DNA of 64,000 nucleotides from Halorhabdus rudnickae (GCF_900880625.1 NZ_CAAHFB010000001.1:744001-808000); one strand, 5' to 3'. Positions 35,793-45,434 are shown, numbered from the stretch's first letter. The notes: generated by a model from the sequence alone, not told the origin. Program-made: numbers and translations.

Positions 35793-36713
35793 ATGACGTT
35801 CGTTGACTGGGTTCGCGAGTCACGGCAGGCAATCAGAGAGGAAGGGGTTCACGCGGGTGTCGTAGAAAGCACGCGAAAATTCCATTATGGAGCGTTACGT
35901 AACGTTGAGCAGCGTCTTGCCCCCTATCTCAATGTGGGAACGAACGTTTTCGATCGGGAGTGGGATGTGCTTGCTATTGTCGACGGATGCCGGTACGATC
36001 TCATGACAGAAGTTGCACCAGAATTCGGCTATCTCTCCGAACCAGAACCGTTCACTTCTCTTGCAGGAGGATCTCTTTCATGGATGCGACGGACTTTTCG
36101 CCCCGATCGAGACTTCTCGAAGGTGGCTTACGTGACTGCAAACCCGTTTTCCTCACAGATACTTGACGAACGCGACTTCGCTGTTATGGACGAAGTGTGG
36201 CGATATGCCTGGGATCATGAAGTCGGAACGGTTCGTGCGGAAGCCGTGACTGAGGCCGCTGTCGACACACTCCGCTCTCGTGATGTCGACCGGGTAATTG
36301 TCCATTATATGCAACCACATCATCCGTTCGTCCCCAATCCACTTGCGGCAGGCATCAATCGGGAAGACCCGACGGAACACGAGATAACCGCCTGGGAAAA
36401 ATTGCGGGATGACGAACTCAATCGTGAAACCGTCTGGAGTGCTTATCGCTCGAATTTAGCATACGTGCTCAGTAGTATCGACACGCTCCGGCAAAACGTG
36501 GACGGACCTCAATTGGCTGTGACCGCTGACCACGGCAATGCACTCGGGGAGTGGGGGATCTACGGACACGGGGATTATCCACTCCGGGCACTGCGTCGAG
36601 TCCCGTGGTGTACAGCGTCAGCCGCTGATGAACACACCATCGATCCTGATGTCGACCGTAATACCGTCGATCTGAACGTCGATGAACAGCTACGTGACCT
36701 CGGATATATGTAA
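35793..36713 (+). CDS. Short alkaline-phosphatase-superfamily enzyme, paralogue 2
   Basis: A 306-residue paralogue: FDREWDVLAIVDGCRYDLMT, nucleophile loop FTSLAGGSLSWMRRTF, VIVHYMQPHHPFV and LAVTADHGNALGEWGIYGHG. It ends DEQLRDLGYM. The first half shares the FANPFS/TANPFS segment with its neighbours. The gene has its own spacer with a TATA-like TTTATTC at 35758-35764, so it may also be transcribed separately. Confidence 0.82.
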   Translation: MTFVDWVRESRQAIREEGVHAGVVESTRKFHYGALRNVEQRLAPYLNVGTNVFDREWDVLAIVDGCRYDLMTEVAPEFGYLSEPEPFTSLAGGSLSWMRRTFRPDRDFSKVAYVTANPFSSQILDERDFAVMDEVWRYAWDHEVGTVRAEAVTEAAVDTLRSRDVDRVIVHYMQPHHPFVPNPLAAGINREDPTEHEITAWEKLRDDELNRETVWSAYRSNLAYVLSSIDTLRQNVDGPQLAVTADHGNALGEWGIYGHGDYPLRALRRVPWCTASAADEHTIDPDVDRNTVDLNVDEQLRDLGYM

Positions 36714-36725
36714 AAATTATTACAT

Positions 36726-37685
36726 ATGGCAATACTACACGCACTTTCTGAAATCGCGGATCACTACGATAACAGATATTGGTGGCGTGAGCGCTTCCAA
36801 GAGCGCATTGTTAGTCCCGTTCTCGCCAGAATTCACGGCCGTGACGGTGTCGATGTCGCCGAACGTGAATGGGACAACCTCCTGATTCTGGACGCCTGCC
36901 GGGCGGACATGTTCGAATCCGTTATCGACCTCGGGGACTTCGATAGCTACGAGGAAGTGTGTTCACGGGGGAGTTCGTCGCCTGATTGGATCGCCGCGAA
37001 CTTTGCTGACCGGGAACTCGGTGATATCGTCTATATCACGGCAAACCCCTGGGTTGCGAAAGAGGCCCCCTCCTCATTCCACAAAGTCGTGGACGTCTGG
37101 GCCGAAGAGCAGACGGGTGACGAAGAAATACACACTGACGAACTCGACCAGCGGGACCTGGCGACATCGCCTGCAGCTACCGTGACAGCTCAACGTCTCA
37201 ACGGTGCCGTCGAGCGCGTCGCTGATGAACATCCCAACAAGCGGTATATCGTCCATTACTTCCAGCCTCATGCCCCCTGTATCGGCCTCCCCGACGGATC
37301 AGTGAAAGACGAACAGGAGATGGATCTGCTTCTCCATCCCGGAAAACCGCTTTACGAGGGACGTATCGAACGTGAGGCCGTCTGGGAAGCCTACGAGGAG
37401 AATCTTGCCTACGTGGTTTCACACGCCCGCCAGTTGGCGATCGACCTTGGCGGAAAGTCAGTGTTCACTGCCGATCACGGAGAACTGTTCGGGGATTGGC
37501 TCTGGCCGTTTCCGATCCGGGGGTATGCACATCCTCGAAATCTTCGACATCCTGCACTCGTGACGGTCCCGTGGGCTGAGCTGACCGTTGGAACTCGACG
37601 GCGAATCGAATCGGGAGCGACTTCCAGAACGGACATCGAACGCACCGCGGTCACCGAACAGCTGGAAAAACTGGGGTACATGTAG
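36726..37685 (+). CDS. Short alkaline-phosphatase-superfamily enzyme, paralogue 3
   Basis: A 319-residue paralogue: EREWDNLLILDACRADMFES, nucleophile loop CSRGSSSPDWIAANF, YIVHYFQPHAPCI and SVFTADHGELFGDW. It ends TEQLEKLGYM. It starts 12 bases after the preceding stop. All three short paralogues keep the metal ligands D...D and ADH, so they are likely active enzymes and not relics. Confidence 0.82.
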   Translation: MAILHALSEIADHYDNRYWWRERFQERIVSPVLARIHGRDGVDVAEREWDNLLILDACRADMFESVIDLGDFDSYEEVCSRGSSSPDWIAANFADRELGDIVYITANPWVAKEAPSSFHKVVDVWAEEQTGDEEIHTDELDQRDLATSPAATVTAQRLNGAVERVADEHPNKRYIVHYFQPHAPCIGLPDGSVKDEQEMDLLLHPGKPLYEGRIEREAVWEAYEENLAYVVSHARQLAIDLGGKSVFTADHGELFGDWLWPFPIRGYAHPRNLRHPALVTVPWAELTVGTRRRIESGATSRTDIERTAVTEQLEKLGYM

Positions 37686-37739
37686 CGCGGTAGTCAGGGG
37701 AACGAAACATCGAATATGCCCCCAGTCATGCGTGGCAGT

Positions 37740-38642
37740 ATGGCGGATCCCCGATACACGATCGCCGTGAGCAATTATAATATGGCGGATACGCTCACAG
37801 CTTCCTTGACGAGCGTTCTCGAACAACTTGACGATCGTTTTGAATTGATTGTTGTTGATGATGGATCTACGGATGGGAGCGTGGAACAACTACAGCGGCT
37901 CGAAAACGAGTATGACCTCCTTGAGGTCGTTACGGATGCCGGCAATGACAATCTCGGTGAAGCTCGAAACCACTCGTTCGAATTAGCCAACGGGGACTAT
38001 GTACTCAGTGCTATCGACACGGACGACCAATTCACGCGATGTATTCCGGAATTCGTCTCCCTGTATCATCAACTCGAAGATGGCCGGGCAGACGATTTCT
38101 TGCTCCTCGCCGGGGGTCTCTATATGGCTCCACGTGATCTCCTATTGGAAGTCCCGTATCGCAGTCTCGGATATGGCGAAGACCGCGACTTCTATCGCCG
38201 TCTCATCGCCAGTGACGCGCTTTTGAGCATCAGTCATGTGCCGTTTCGCCACTCGATCGGGTATGATCGTTCGTTTTCGGAGAAGTTTCGTGTGGGATTC
38301 GAGACGATTGTCGTCCAGTTCCAGAGCGGTATCAGCTTCGGATCCTATCAACGATGGGCAATCTGGGAACTGCTCAACGACGGGGGTCAATTAGACCGCC
38401 ACCGGGCACTGGCTCATGTCGTCCTCTCACCGTTCGCTTACATGCGTTCGTTGACCGAAGATAGATATGAGGCACCGCCCGAGTTCCGTGATATTGCCGA
38501 ATACAAGAAAGCGCTTCGAGGGATTCACATGACCGCCTCCCAGCTTGAGCAACACCTCGGAATCGATATCGATTGGTCGGACATCGGGCCACGTGGGCGC
38601 GCCTTGTTTGATAAGGAAGACGTTGACGATATTATTGATTAA
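37740..38642 (+). CDS. Family 2 glycosyltransferase
   Basis: About 300 residues, GT-A fold. YTIAVSNYNMADTLTASLTS opens the domain, ELIVVDDGSTDGSVEQL holds the nucleotide-binding DDG, and LSAIDTDDQFTR replaces the usual DxD. The domain's back half contains GYGEDRDFYRRLI. In-frame ATGs also exist at 37716 and 37728; 37740 is preferred because the fold starts immediately. Its stop overlaps the start of the next glycosyltransferase (TAATG). Confidence 0.85.
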   Translation: MADPRYTIAVSNYNMADTLTASLTSVLEQLDDRFELIVVDDGSTDGSVEQLQRLENEYDLLEVVTDAGNDNLGEARNHSFELANGDYVLSAIDTDDQFTRCIPEFVSLYHQLEDGRADDFLLLAGGLYMAPRDLLLEVPYRSLGYGEDRDFYRRLIASDALLSISHVPFRHSIGYDRSFSEKFRVGFETIVVQFQSGISFGSYQRWAIWELLNDGGQLDRHRALAHVVLSPFAYMRSLTEDRYEAPPEFRDIAEYKKALRGIHMTASQLEQHLGIDIDWSDIGPRGRALFDKEDVDDIID

Positions 38643-39700
38643 TGGATATCGAATCAATCTGTGTGTTGGCTCCTCCAGCTGACCACGGTGGAATCGGTCG
38701 GTACGCGGACCAACTCAACTCGCGGATTGAGGAGCAATCTGACATCGAACACATCCCGTTTTATGAGGAAATAGGGGCACTCGATGTCGCTCAGGCAGCC
38801 GTTCGTGCCTCACACTACGATGTCGTACATATTCACTTCGAATACGGTCTGTTTCGACCGAAGCTTCTGTACGCGTGGCTATTTTTTCCGCTGTTATTTC
38901 TCGGTACCCGTCTTCGTGGTACCTCCGTCGTGGTTACTCTTCACGAAGTGTGGACAACGCGGACCGTCGGGCGTATTCAGTATGTTTACGTGTGGTTCGT
39001 CCACCTGATGTTGACAGGAACTGCCTCTCGGCTGGTGTTTATGTCCCAGAGCGCAAAGGATGACTTCCGTCCCCGCAATATAACCGAGAGCGAACTGATC
39101 CCTCACGGGGTCGACATTGACGCTGTTCGGGATATTGGCGTCTCGAACGCCCGTGACATATTTGAGTACAGTACTGACGAGACAGTGATTGCTCAGATCG
39201 GGTACGTCTCACGGAGAAAGGGAACCGATACGTTCTTAGAGCTTGCCAGGCGTCATCCCGAATACGAATTTCTGATTGCTGGTGGACCTCTTCGTGACGA
39301 AGACCTGCCGTATTTCGAGCGCGTCATTCGGGAGTCCCCGGAAAACGTTCAGGTGACGGGTGTGCTATCGGATGCATCCTTCCACGCTGCCTTCGTCGCT
39401 ACTGATGTGGCCGTTCTCGCGTACCGGGACATCAGACAAAGCGGTATCCTGAACTGGTGTTTTGCGTACGGCGTTCCAGTCATTTGTCGTTCGATCGATC
39501 GATTTCGGGCCCTCTGTGCTCGAAGTGCGCCACTTCAGCTGTTCGGTGATGGGGACGAGCACCCGCCGATTGATACGGCACTCAGCATGGTTCTTGACGA
39601 CGCCGAGACCCGGGGGCCAGCGATGCGGGACTTCGGCGAGCGATACGCTCTTTCTACGATTGCAGATTCGTACGTTCGCTTGTATCGATCTATCCGCTAA
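38642..39700 (+). CDS. Family 4 (GT-B) glycosyltransferase
   Basis: A 352-residue retaining glycosyltransferase. PPADHGGIGRYADQL is the glycine-rich N-terminal loop, followed by VVTLHEVW, SELIPHGVDIDAVRDI and IAQIGYVSRRKGTDTFLELA. The acceptor-side C-terminus has FVATDVAVLAYRDIRQSGIL, where the usual E-x7-E is only partly kept. It is cotranscribed with the GT2 gene. The role is glycan assembly on the cytosolic membrane face. Confidence 0.85.
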   Translation: MDIESICVLAPPADHGGIGRYADQLNSRIEEQSDIEHIPFYEEIGALDVAQAAVRASHYDVVHIHFEYGLFRPKLLYAWLFFPLLFLGTRLRGTSVVVTLHEVWTTRTVGRIQYVYVWFVHLMLTGTASRLVFMSQSAKDDFRPRNITESELIPHGVDIDAVRDIGVSNARDIFEYSTDETVIAQIGYVSRRKGTDTFLELARRHPEYEFLIAGGPLRDEDLPYFERVIRESPENVQVTGVLSDASFHAAFVATDVAVLAYRDIRQSGILNWCFAYGVPVICRSIDRFRALCARSAPLQLFGDGDEHPPIDTALSMVLDDAETRGPAMRDFGERYALSTIADSYVRLYRSIR

Positions 39701-39706
39701 ACCGAA

Positions 39707-40813
39707 TCAACCACAGTCATAGACGACAGATTGTAACTTCGTTTCGAATTGCTCGTATCGATAGCGCTTGGCGAACTCCTGTATTTTAGCCCTGTCAAAC
39801 TCAGATGGATCGAATGTCCTGATAGCGTCTCGTAACGATTCGACTGTCGGCTCGAACGGTATCCCAGTCACGCCATCGTCCACTTGATACCGTGTGAATC
39901 CTTCGTCGACCCCGATCAACGGCTTGCCGGCAGTCAGTGCCTCCGCACCGACAAGCCCGAAATCCTCATGCGTGGGGGCATAGATCACAGCGGTCGCTCG
40001 TGCGACTAGTGACTCGATGTCTTCGACAAACCCTCTTACTTCGATGTTTTGGTGCCCCTCAGCCATACGTTCAATCTTCTCCCGATGTTCGCCATCACCA
40101 GCGACGATCAATCGTTGATCAAGCTTTTGAAACGCTTCGACGATGAGATCTATCCGTTTCTCCTTGTCGAGCCGGGACCACGTGACAAAGTAGCCGTCGT
40201 CGGCGGTGTGACGCCAGTCCCCCGTAACGGGTGGGTAGACGACTTCCGCATCACGATCATAATAGCGCCGAATACGGTCACGGATGAGTTCACTGTTTGC
40301 GACGAACGTATCGACGTAGTCAACGGCTTCCTTGTCGAGTGCACGCCAGAGCTTCGCATATGCCCGGGCAGCAAACCCGATCGCGGGGTAATCAACCCGT
40401 TTCATCCTGTCCCGAAAGAGATCGTATAACCATCGGGGAGGACTGTGTGGGTAGTGGACGATCCGCTGATGTGTTTCGGGGACGTAGTACTTTGACAGCG
40501 GGGCGCTTTCCAGAAGAACGTCATATTCGGCCAGCTCGTCTGTCCCTTGAGTCATGTCTATCGCAACACTCGTCGTCTCGAACGGATTCATGCCACTATT
40601 TCGCCATTCCAGAAGACTTCCCGAGAGTCCCGTTGTGTATTTTGACTGCCGCATTGTTCGAACGTCGACATCATCGGGAATATCCGTCTCCTCGGCCACG
40701 TACATCGTATAGATCGGTGCGTCCAGTACTCGGGAGGCCTCAACCGCAAACGTTTCTCCGCCCCCCATACCGGGGAACCGATCATGTAGGATCGCGATAT
40801 GGCCCTCACTCAT
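39707..40813 (-). CDS. Family 4 (GT-B) glycosyltransferase
   Basis: A 368-residue protein, convergent to the preceding gene with a six-base gap. It has HDRFPGMGGGETFAVEASR, then PHSPPRWLYDLFRDR, VVYPPVTGDWR, FVTWSRLDKEKRIDLIVEAF and the nucleotide-sugar site YAPTHEDFGLVGAEALTAGK (E-x7-E form). This is a typical mannosyl/glucosyl-transferase layout. It closes the accessory glycan cluster. Confidence 0.87.
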   Translation of the reverse strand: MSEGHIAILHDRFPGMGGGETFAVEASRVLDAPIYTMYVAEETDIPDDVDVRTMRQSKYTTGLSGSLLEWRNSGMNPFETTSVAIDMTQGTDELAEYDVLLESAPLSKYYVPETHQRIVHYPHSPPRWLYDLFRDRMKRVDYPAIGFAARAYAKLWRALDKEAVDYVDTFVANSELIRDRIRRYYDRDAEVVYPPVTGDWRHTADDGYFVTWSRLDKEKRIDLIVEAFQKLDQRLIVAGDGEHREKIERMAEGHQNIEVRGFVEDIESLVARATAVIYAPTHEDFGLVGAEALTAGKPLIGVDEGFTRYQVDDGVTGIPFEPTVESLRDAIRTFDPSEFDRAKIQEFAKRYRYEQFETKLQSVVYDCG

Positions 40814-41167
40814 GTGCGCCTCGTGTAGATTTGTTGTTATTTTTCAGAGACTCATCCAAACAGATATGCCCGAACATCCCTGTAGACGTAGGAAATAAAT
40901 CCGTGAAAAGCCCATTTCCAGATTTTGTGACTTCCATATGAGCTTGTATCAGATACCTCGCTTAAGTATCTGATCCTCCAGAATGTTCTCGGACAGTCGC
41001 ATTTTCGAGTCAGCAATGTATTTTCACTAGTCTTATGCGAGTGCTATCTCAGTATCCGTTAGTATAACACGAAAGACCACGTGATTTACTGACGGGCCCG
41101 AGAGGCAAACATCCTTTCACCTTTGAATCCCGCACACTTTTCCACCCTGGCCGCACACACACCATCA
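40814..41167. other. Spacer between accessory cluster and core region, with a 9-bp inverted repeat
   Basis: No gene in about 350 AT-rich bases. ATCAGATAC at 40948-40956 and GTATCTGAT at 40966-40974 form a perfect hairpin. To the right GC content and codon use rise to core values, so this is a composition border. Confidence 0.5.
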
Positions 41168-42214
41168 ATGCGCGACTACGACGACGTTTGCGTCTTGATC
41201 CCGACCTACAACGAGGCGGGAGCCATCGGCGACGTCATCGACGGATTCCACGACGAGGGCCTCGACAATATCCTCGTCATCGACGGCGGATCCGCAGACG
41301 ACACCCAGCAGATAGCTGCCGACCACGGGGCGCGCGTCGTCGAGCAGTCGGGTAACGGAAAGGGCCAGGCCGTCCGTGAAGCCCTGGAGTTCATCGACGA
41401 GCCGTACGTCCTCATGGTCGATGGCGACGGAACCTACGGCCCGGAAGACGCCAACGCCATGCTGGAACCACTCCTCACGGGGAAAGCCAACCACGTGATC
41501 GGCAACCGGTTTGCGGACATGGAGCCAGGGGCAATGACGCGCCTCAACCGCGTCGGAAACCGCCTCATCAATCGGGCGTTCGCCCGCATTCACGGCCGGG
41601 ACTTCAAGGATATCCTCTCAGGCTACCGGGCGTTCACCCACGAGTCGCTCGACCGTTTCGGTCTCTCCTCGGAGGGGTTCGGTATCGAGACGGAACTCTC
41701 CGTCGAGTGTGTCAAACACAACGTCGCGACGGTTGTCGTCCCGATCCGCTACGAATCCCGGCCCGACGAGACAGAAACCAGCCTGCGCCCGTTCCGGGAC
41801 GGTGGTGTAATCCTCCTGACACTCTACCGGATGGCCAAGACCAACAATCCCCTCTTTTATTTCGGAAGCGTCGGCATCGCGAGTCTGGTTGCAGGCGCCG
41901 GCCTCGGCGTGTACGTCGCCATCGAGTGGATCACACGCGGGATCTCACACAACGTCCTCGCGCTGGTCGGTGGGATCGCGGTCATCTTCGGCGTCCAGTT
42001 GCTCATGTTCGGGACGCTCTCGGACATGATCGTCAAGCTCCACCGCCAACAGATGAATCAACTCGATCGAGCGTTGGCTGGCGATCAGGACGGATCCAGG
42101 GACACACGATTCAAATCGGACACCGGACGCGCGACCAAAGACGGGACCGGAACGGACGCGTCGACCGCCTCGGAGACCGGAGCCAGCGCCCCTCGGGCAA
42201 ACGACGAAGCGTAA
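41168..42214 (+). CDS. aglJ: AglJ-like dolichyl-phosphate glycosyltransferase
   Basis: A 348-residue GT2 enzyme. CVLIPTYNEAGAIGDVIDGF and LVIDGGSADDTQQIAADHGA form the nucleotide site. YVLMVDGDGTYGPEDANAML is the DGDGTY signature of dolichyl-phosphate hexosyltransferases, and SGYRAFTHESL and GFGIETELSVEC follow. Two C-terminal transmembrane helices lie at about 235-300. In Haloferax volcanii AglJ loads the first sugar onto dolichol phosphate for S-layer N-glycosylation, and the sequence is close to it. The start at 41168 (MRDYDDV) fits that family. The C-terminal 40 residues are polar and variable. Confidence 0.85.
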   Translation: MRDYDDVCVLIPTYNEAGAIGDVIDGFHDEGLDNILVIDGGSADDTQQIAADHGARVVEQSGNGKGQAVREALEFIDEPYVLMVDGDGTYGPEDANAMLEPLLTGKANHVIGNRFADMEPGAMTRLNRVGNRLINRAFARIHGRDFKDILSGYRAFTHESLDRFGLSSEGFGIETELSVECVKHNVATVVVPIRYESRPDETETSLRPFRDGGVILLTLYRMAKTNNPLFYFGSVGIASLVAGAGLGVYVAIEWITRGISHNVLALVGGIAVIFGVQLLMFGTLSDMIVKLHRQQMNQLDRALAGDQDGSRDTRFKSDTGRATKDGTGTDASTASETGASAPRANDEA

Positions 42215-42250
42215 CTCGCCGCTGTCCGTCTTTCGGGAACGCCCCAGACC

Positions 42251-42574
42251 TCAAAACGGAAGCATCGACCGCAACTGACCGAGCAGACCGCTTGGGTTTT
42301 GGGCCCGCATTCGTTCGAACACCGGATGAGCAGCGTTCAGCAGTTCCCCCTCGCTCTCGAAGGAGTCGCGGTCGATTTCCTGTAAGACGTCTCGGAGCGT
42401 GATCGTGTTCCCCGAGGCGTTGTACGGGATTTCGAGGTCGCCGTATTCCGATCGCAGCCGCTCGCTCGTGGTCGGAAACGAGACGTTCTCCAAGCGGGCG
42501 TCGAGTGCCGGGATGCCGAACTCGATAACGTCAGGTTCACTGAGGTCATCGTCGGCAGGTGGACGGACTCCCAT
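42251..42574 (-). CDS. DUF5789-type small protein
   Basis: A 107-residue cytosolic protein: VIEFGIPALDARLENVSFPT and PYNASGNTITLRDVLQEID, then ESEGELLNAAHPVFERMR. This is the pattern of the haloarchaeal DUF5789 family, whose role is unknown. The ATG at 42574 is the first start after non-protein-like sequence. It is convergent with aglJ. Confidence 0.75.
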   Translation of the reverse strand: MGVRPPADDDLSEPDVIEFGIPALDARLENVSFPTTSERLRSEYGDLEIPYNASGNTITLRDVLQEIDRDSFESEGELLNAAHPVFERMRAQNPSGLLGQLRSMLPF

Positions 42575-42661
42575 CAGGTATACACACGCCCCCCGAGCCT
42601 GTAAAATCCTGCGGGCGACATCGCCGTCAGGGCTATACCCAGCCAAGTCATTGTGCCGAAC

Positions 42662-44398
42662 ATGTCGGCGACGCCGTCCGGCCTCCCGTTCGCTCCCGTC
42701 ACGGCCCTCAGCATCCGGTCGCTGGTCGAGTCGGTCCCGCTTTTGGCCTGGCAGGTGGTTCTCATTGGCGCGGTCGCGGTTTCGGTCGCCGTTCTGTATC
42801 GCGTCGCTCGACCCGGTGGTCGCTGGGGAGAGCGGTTCCGATCGCGATTCGTTCTCGGCCTTCCGTGGGGGACGTTGCTGGGTCTCGGCGTCGTCGTGTG
42901 CGTCTATCTCTTCGTGCAGGGTGGGTGGGGCCACCAGTACGATCCGGTGAGTCTCCCATTCCGTGCAACATCTTATGCGTATCCGCTGGGAGTGCTGCTG
43001 GCAGGGTTCTCCCACCTCGGATGGGGCCACTTGCTGGGGAACCTCTTCTCCGGACTAGTCTATGGCTCGATCGCCGAGTACGCCTGGAGCCACTATCCGA
43101 CCGAGCGTGGTTCCCAGTCGTTTGCCACCCGACTGTCGAGCCCGTTCGTCAGGATCGGTCTATTCGTCGGTTCGATCGTGCTTGCCGGCCTCGTGACGGC
43201 CGCTTTCTCCTGGGGACCGATCATCGGCTTCTCGGGCGTGGTTTACACGCTGGCGGGCTTCGCGATCGTCTTCTACCCGGTCGCGACGGCCGTCGCCGTG
43301 GCCGGGTGGAGTCACCTCTGGCACCTCTGGGGGGCGTTCGTCGATCCCTACTCGATCGCAGAGCCTGCAGTCCGGTATTCGGGAGTAGGCTGGGCGAACA
43401 CAGCCGTCCAGGGCCACGCATTCGGCTTCCTCATCGGGGTGCTCGTCGCGGCGATCGTCATCCGACGCCGCGAACGATCGGCCAGTCCAGGACGTATCTG
43501 GTTGGCGACGATGATCTACACCCTCGCCAACGGCCTCTGGAGTATCTACTGGTATCTTGGAAACGATCAGTACGTTCGTTTCGAGGGGATCGGGACTGCC
43601 CTGCTGTTCGTTCTCGCCGGATTGATCGTCCTCGCGGCTGCGGGATCCGATCGGACGCTGCTCGGTCGTCTCCCCGGCATCGAGGTCGATCGACGGCAGT
43701 TCCCACTCCCGTCGGGACAACTACTCGCCGCCGGTGTGATCGTCTTTACGCTGATCGCGATGTCGATGGTCGGGGTGGCGGTCAACCTCTCGGCCCCGTC
43801 GGGAACCGACATGCCCGATGACGCCGTCGAGATCCGCGACTATCAGGTCGCGTACGTCGAGAACGTGACGAACCAAGAGCTCGCAGTCGTCGACATTCCC
43901 CTGCTCGATCAGATCTCGGAAGTCCGGACCAGCGGCGTCGTCGTCTACAGCGAGCAACGCAAACTCTGGCACCAGGTTGTCTCGAAACGAGCACTCGAAG
44001 CCAGCGGGAGCGGGCAGGTCCTCCTGGGTGGTGTGGGGTGGCGACAAAGCGTCTCAGCGTACCGATCGGGCTGGTCGGTCGTCGGTGGCGATGTCACCTA
44101 TCGCGTGTTCCTCCGGCCCGGTGGCAGGGACGAACGGCTCGTTTACACCTCGGAACCGGCCATCGCGGACCTAACCCTCGCCAATCGGAGTGTCGCGATC
44201 CGTCCGGCTACAGAATCGTTCGAAATCGGCGTCTCCCGGCGGAACGAGACCCTTGACGCTCGACCGCTCCCGGCTGAGGGTGGCAACGTCACGGTCGGCG
44301 GGATCACGTTCAACCGATCCGGCCAACAGCTCCATGCTACTGTCGACGGGACGTCACTTCGCGTGGCCAGTCGGCGGGTCCCGCCGACGAGGCGGTGA
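42662..44398 (+). CDS. Rhomboid-family intramembrane serine protease
   Basis: About 578 residues. The membrane part (residues 20-380) has the rhomboid features: HLGWGHLLGNLFSG early, the catalytic Ser in IIGFSGVVYTLAGF near residue 190 and the catalytic His in VQGHAFGFLIGVL near residue 253. A large C-terminal extracytoplasmic beta-rich domain (about 390-578) follows. A GTG at 42653 would add three residues. It is probably a sheddase or regulatory protease of membrane proteins; the substrate is unknown. Confidence 0.88.
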   Translation: MSATPSGLPFAPVTALSIRSLVESVPLLAWQVVLIGAVAVSVAVLYRVARPGGRWGERFRSRFVLGLPWGTLLGLGVVVCVYLFVQGGWGHQYDPVSLPFRATSYAYPLGVLLAGFSHLGWGHLLGNLFSGLVYGSIAEYAWSHYPTERGSQSFATRLSSPFVRIGLFVGSIVLAGLVTAAFSWGPIIGFSGVVYTLAGFAIVFYPVATAVAVAGWSHLWHLWGAFVDPYSIAEPAVRYSGVGWANTAVQGHAFGFLIGVLVAAIVIRRRERSASPGRIWLATMIYTLANGLWSIYWYLGNDQYVRFEGIGTALLFVLAGLIVLAAAGSDRTLLGRLPGIEVDRRQFPLPSGQLLAAGVIVFTLIAMSMVGVAVNLSAPSGTDMPDDAVEIRDYQVAYVENVTNQELAVVDIPLLDQISEVRTSGVVVYSEQRKLWHQVVSKRALEASGSGQVLLGGVGWRQSVSAYRSGWSVVGGDVTYRVFLRPGGRDERLVYTSEPAIADLTLANRSVAIRPATESFEIGVSRRNETLDARPLPAEGGNVTVGGITFNRSGQQLHATVDGTSLRVASRRVPPTRR

Positions 44399-44478
44399 GA
44401 ACACGCTCGGACGGGATGTTCCTCGGGCCGGCTGACTGGCGAAACGAATCGCCGACTGTCCCGTCGACACCCCCGAAG

Positions 44479-45102
44479 TCACGCCCACTCGATGCGGAAC
44501 AGTTCGATGTCGATCGTCCGACTATCGGCGTCGTGGAACTCGAACTGCCGGGGCAAATCGAACGAGGACTGGTAGGCTGCCGTGACTGTGCCGTCGTTGT
44601 CCTCCGCAAACGCCTCGACGAAGTCCACGCTGCCCTCGTTGTGGATCGAGTAAGAGACATCCGCGATGTCGGCGGCCGTCCCCAGAAAGGCACGATCGGC
44701 GTGTTCGTTGCCAGTCTGTGCGCCAAAAGGCGGGTTCATCACGGCTGTTACCGGCTCGTCGGGACACAGCGGGACCTGCGTCGCGTCGGCGCGCAGCCAG
44801 GAGACGGCCGTTTTCGTCCCGACCCGGCGGCGGTTCTCCCGAGCCGTCTCCAGGGGACCGGGGTCGATATCGACGCCGATCACACGGGTTGCGCCCCGTA
44901 GCGCCCCACCGAGTGCGAGCATCCCGGTCCCACAACCCAGGTCGACGACGGTCCGACCGTCGAGATCGTCGTTGAGATCCGCGAGATGAATCAGGTGCGA
45001 TGCGACTGCCGGTGGCGTACGATACTGTTCGAGAGCGGCCTGAGGGTCGTCGAACCCGACGACGACGCCGAGTTGCTGGGCCAGTTGCCGTTTCGTACTC
45101 AT
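44479..45102 (-). CDS. METTL5-family RNA adenine methyltransferase
   Basis: A 207-residue SAM-dependent enzyme. Motif I is VVDLGCGTGMLALGGALRGA, the acidic loop is GVDIDPGPLETA, and the catalytic motif is MNPPFGAQ (NPPF, typical of N6-adenine methylation). METTL5 proteins modify an adenine in small-subunit rRNA. The ATG at 45102 gives the standard N-terminus TKRQLAQQLGVVVGF. It is convergent to the rhomboid gene. Confidence 0.87.
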   Translation of the reverse strand: MSTKRQLAQQLGVVVGFDDPQAALEQYRTPPAVASHLIHLADLNDDLDGRTVVDLGCGTGMLALGGALRGATRVIGVDIDPGPLETARENRRRVGTKTAVSWLRADATQVPLCPDEPVTAVMNPPFGAQTGNEHADRAFLGTAADIADVSYSIHNEGSVDFVEAFAEDNDGTVTAAYQSSFDLPRQFEFHDADSRTIDIELFRIEWA

Positions 45103-45296
45103 CGATGACCGACGCGTTGATCGACGCGTCTGCCGGACTGTGGCCCCCGTCGATGGAAAAGGCTTCGACGACGGCACACTATTGATCGAAACAGCGGACG
45201 ACCCCCACTCGCCGGTCCCTGTCCCACCCCCGGCACCGTCAGAGTGCCAGCCTGCTATCAACCGTCCCGAGACGACCGATCACCACGGAGCGACCC

Positions 45297-45434
45297 TCAA
45301 CTACTCCAGAGGTGTCGATCCTCCATCGACCTGGGGGCTCGATAGCCGAGTATCTCGTGATCCTGGGATTTGTGCCACGACGCCATGCGCTCGTCGATGT
45401 ACTCCGAGCAGTCCATACAGTACCAGGTTGCCAT
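45297..45434 (-). CDS. 45-residue zinc-finger-like protein
   Basis: The sequence MATWYCMDCSEYIDERMASW, then HKSQDHEILGY, has C-x2-C followed by H-x4-H, a compact zinc-binding pattern. It is a short standalone gene downstream of dph2 on the same strand. I do not know a named family. Confidence 0.6.
   Translation of the reverse strand: MATWYCMDCSEYIDERMASWHKSQDHEILGYRAPRSMEDRHLWSS

Noticed and set aside
42559-43821. A 420-codon frame overlapping the rhomboid gene
   Set aside because: Arginine-rich shadow in another frame; the rhomboid frame carries the GFSG and GHAFGF motifs.
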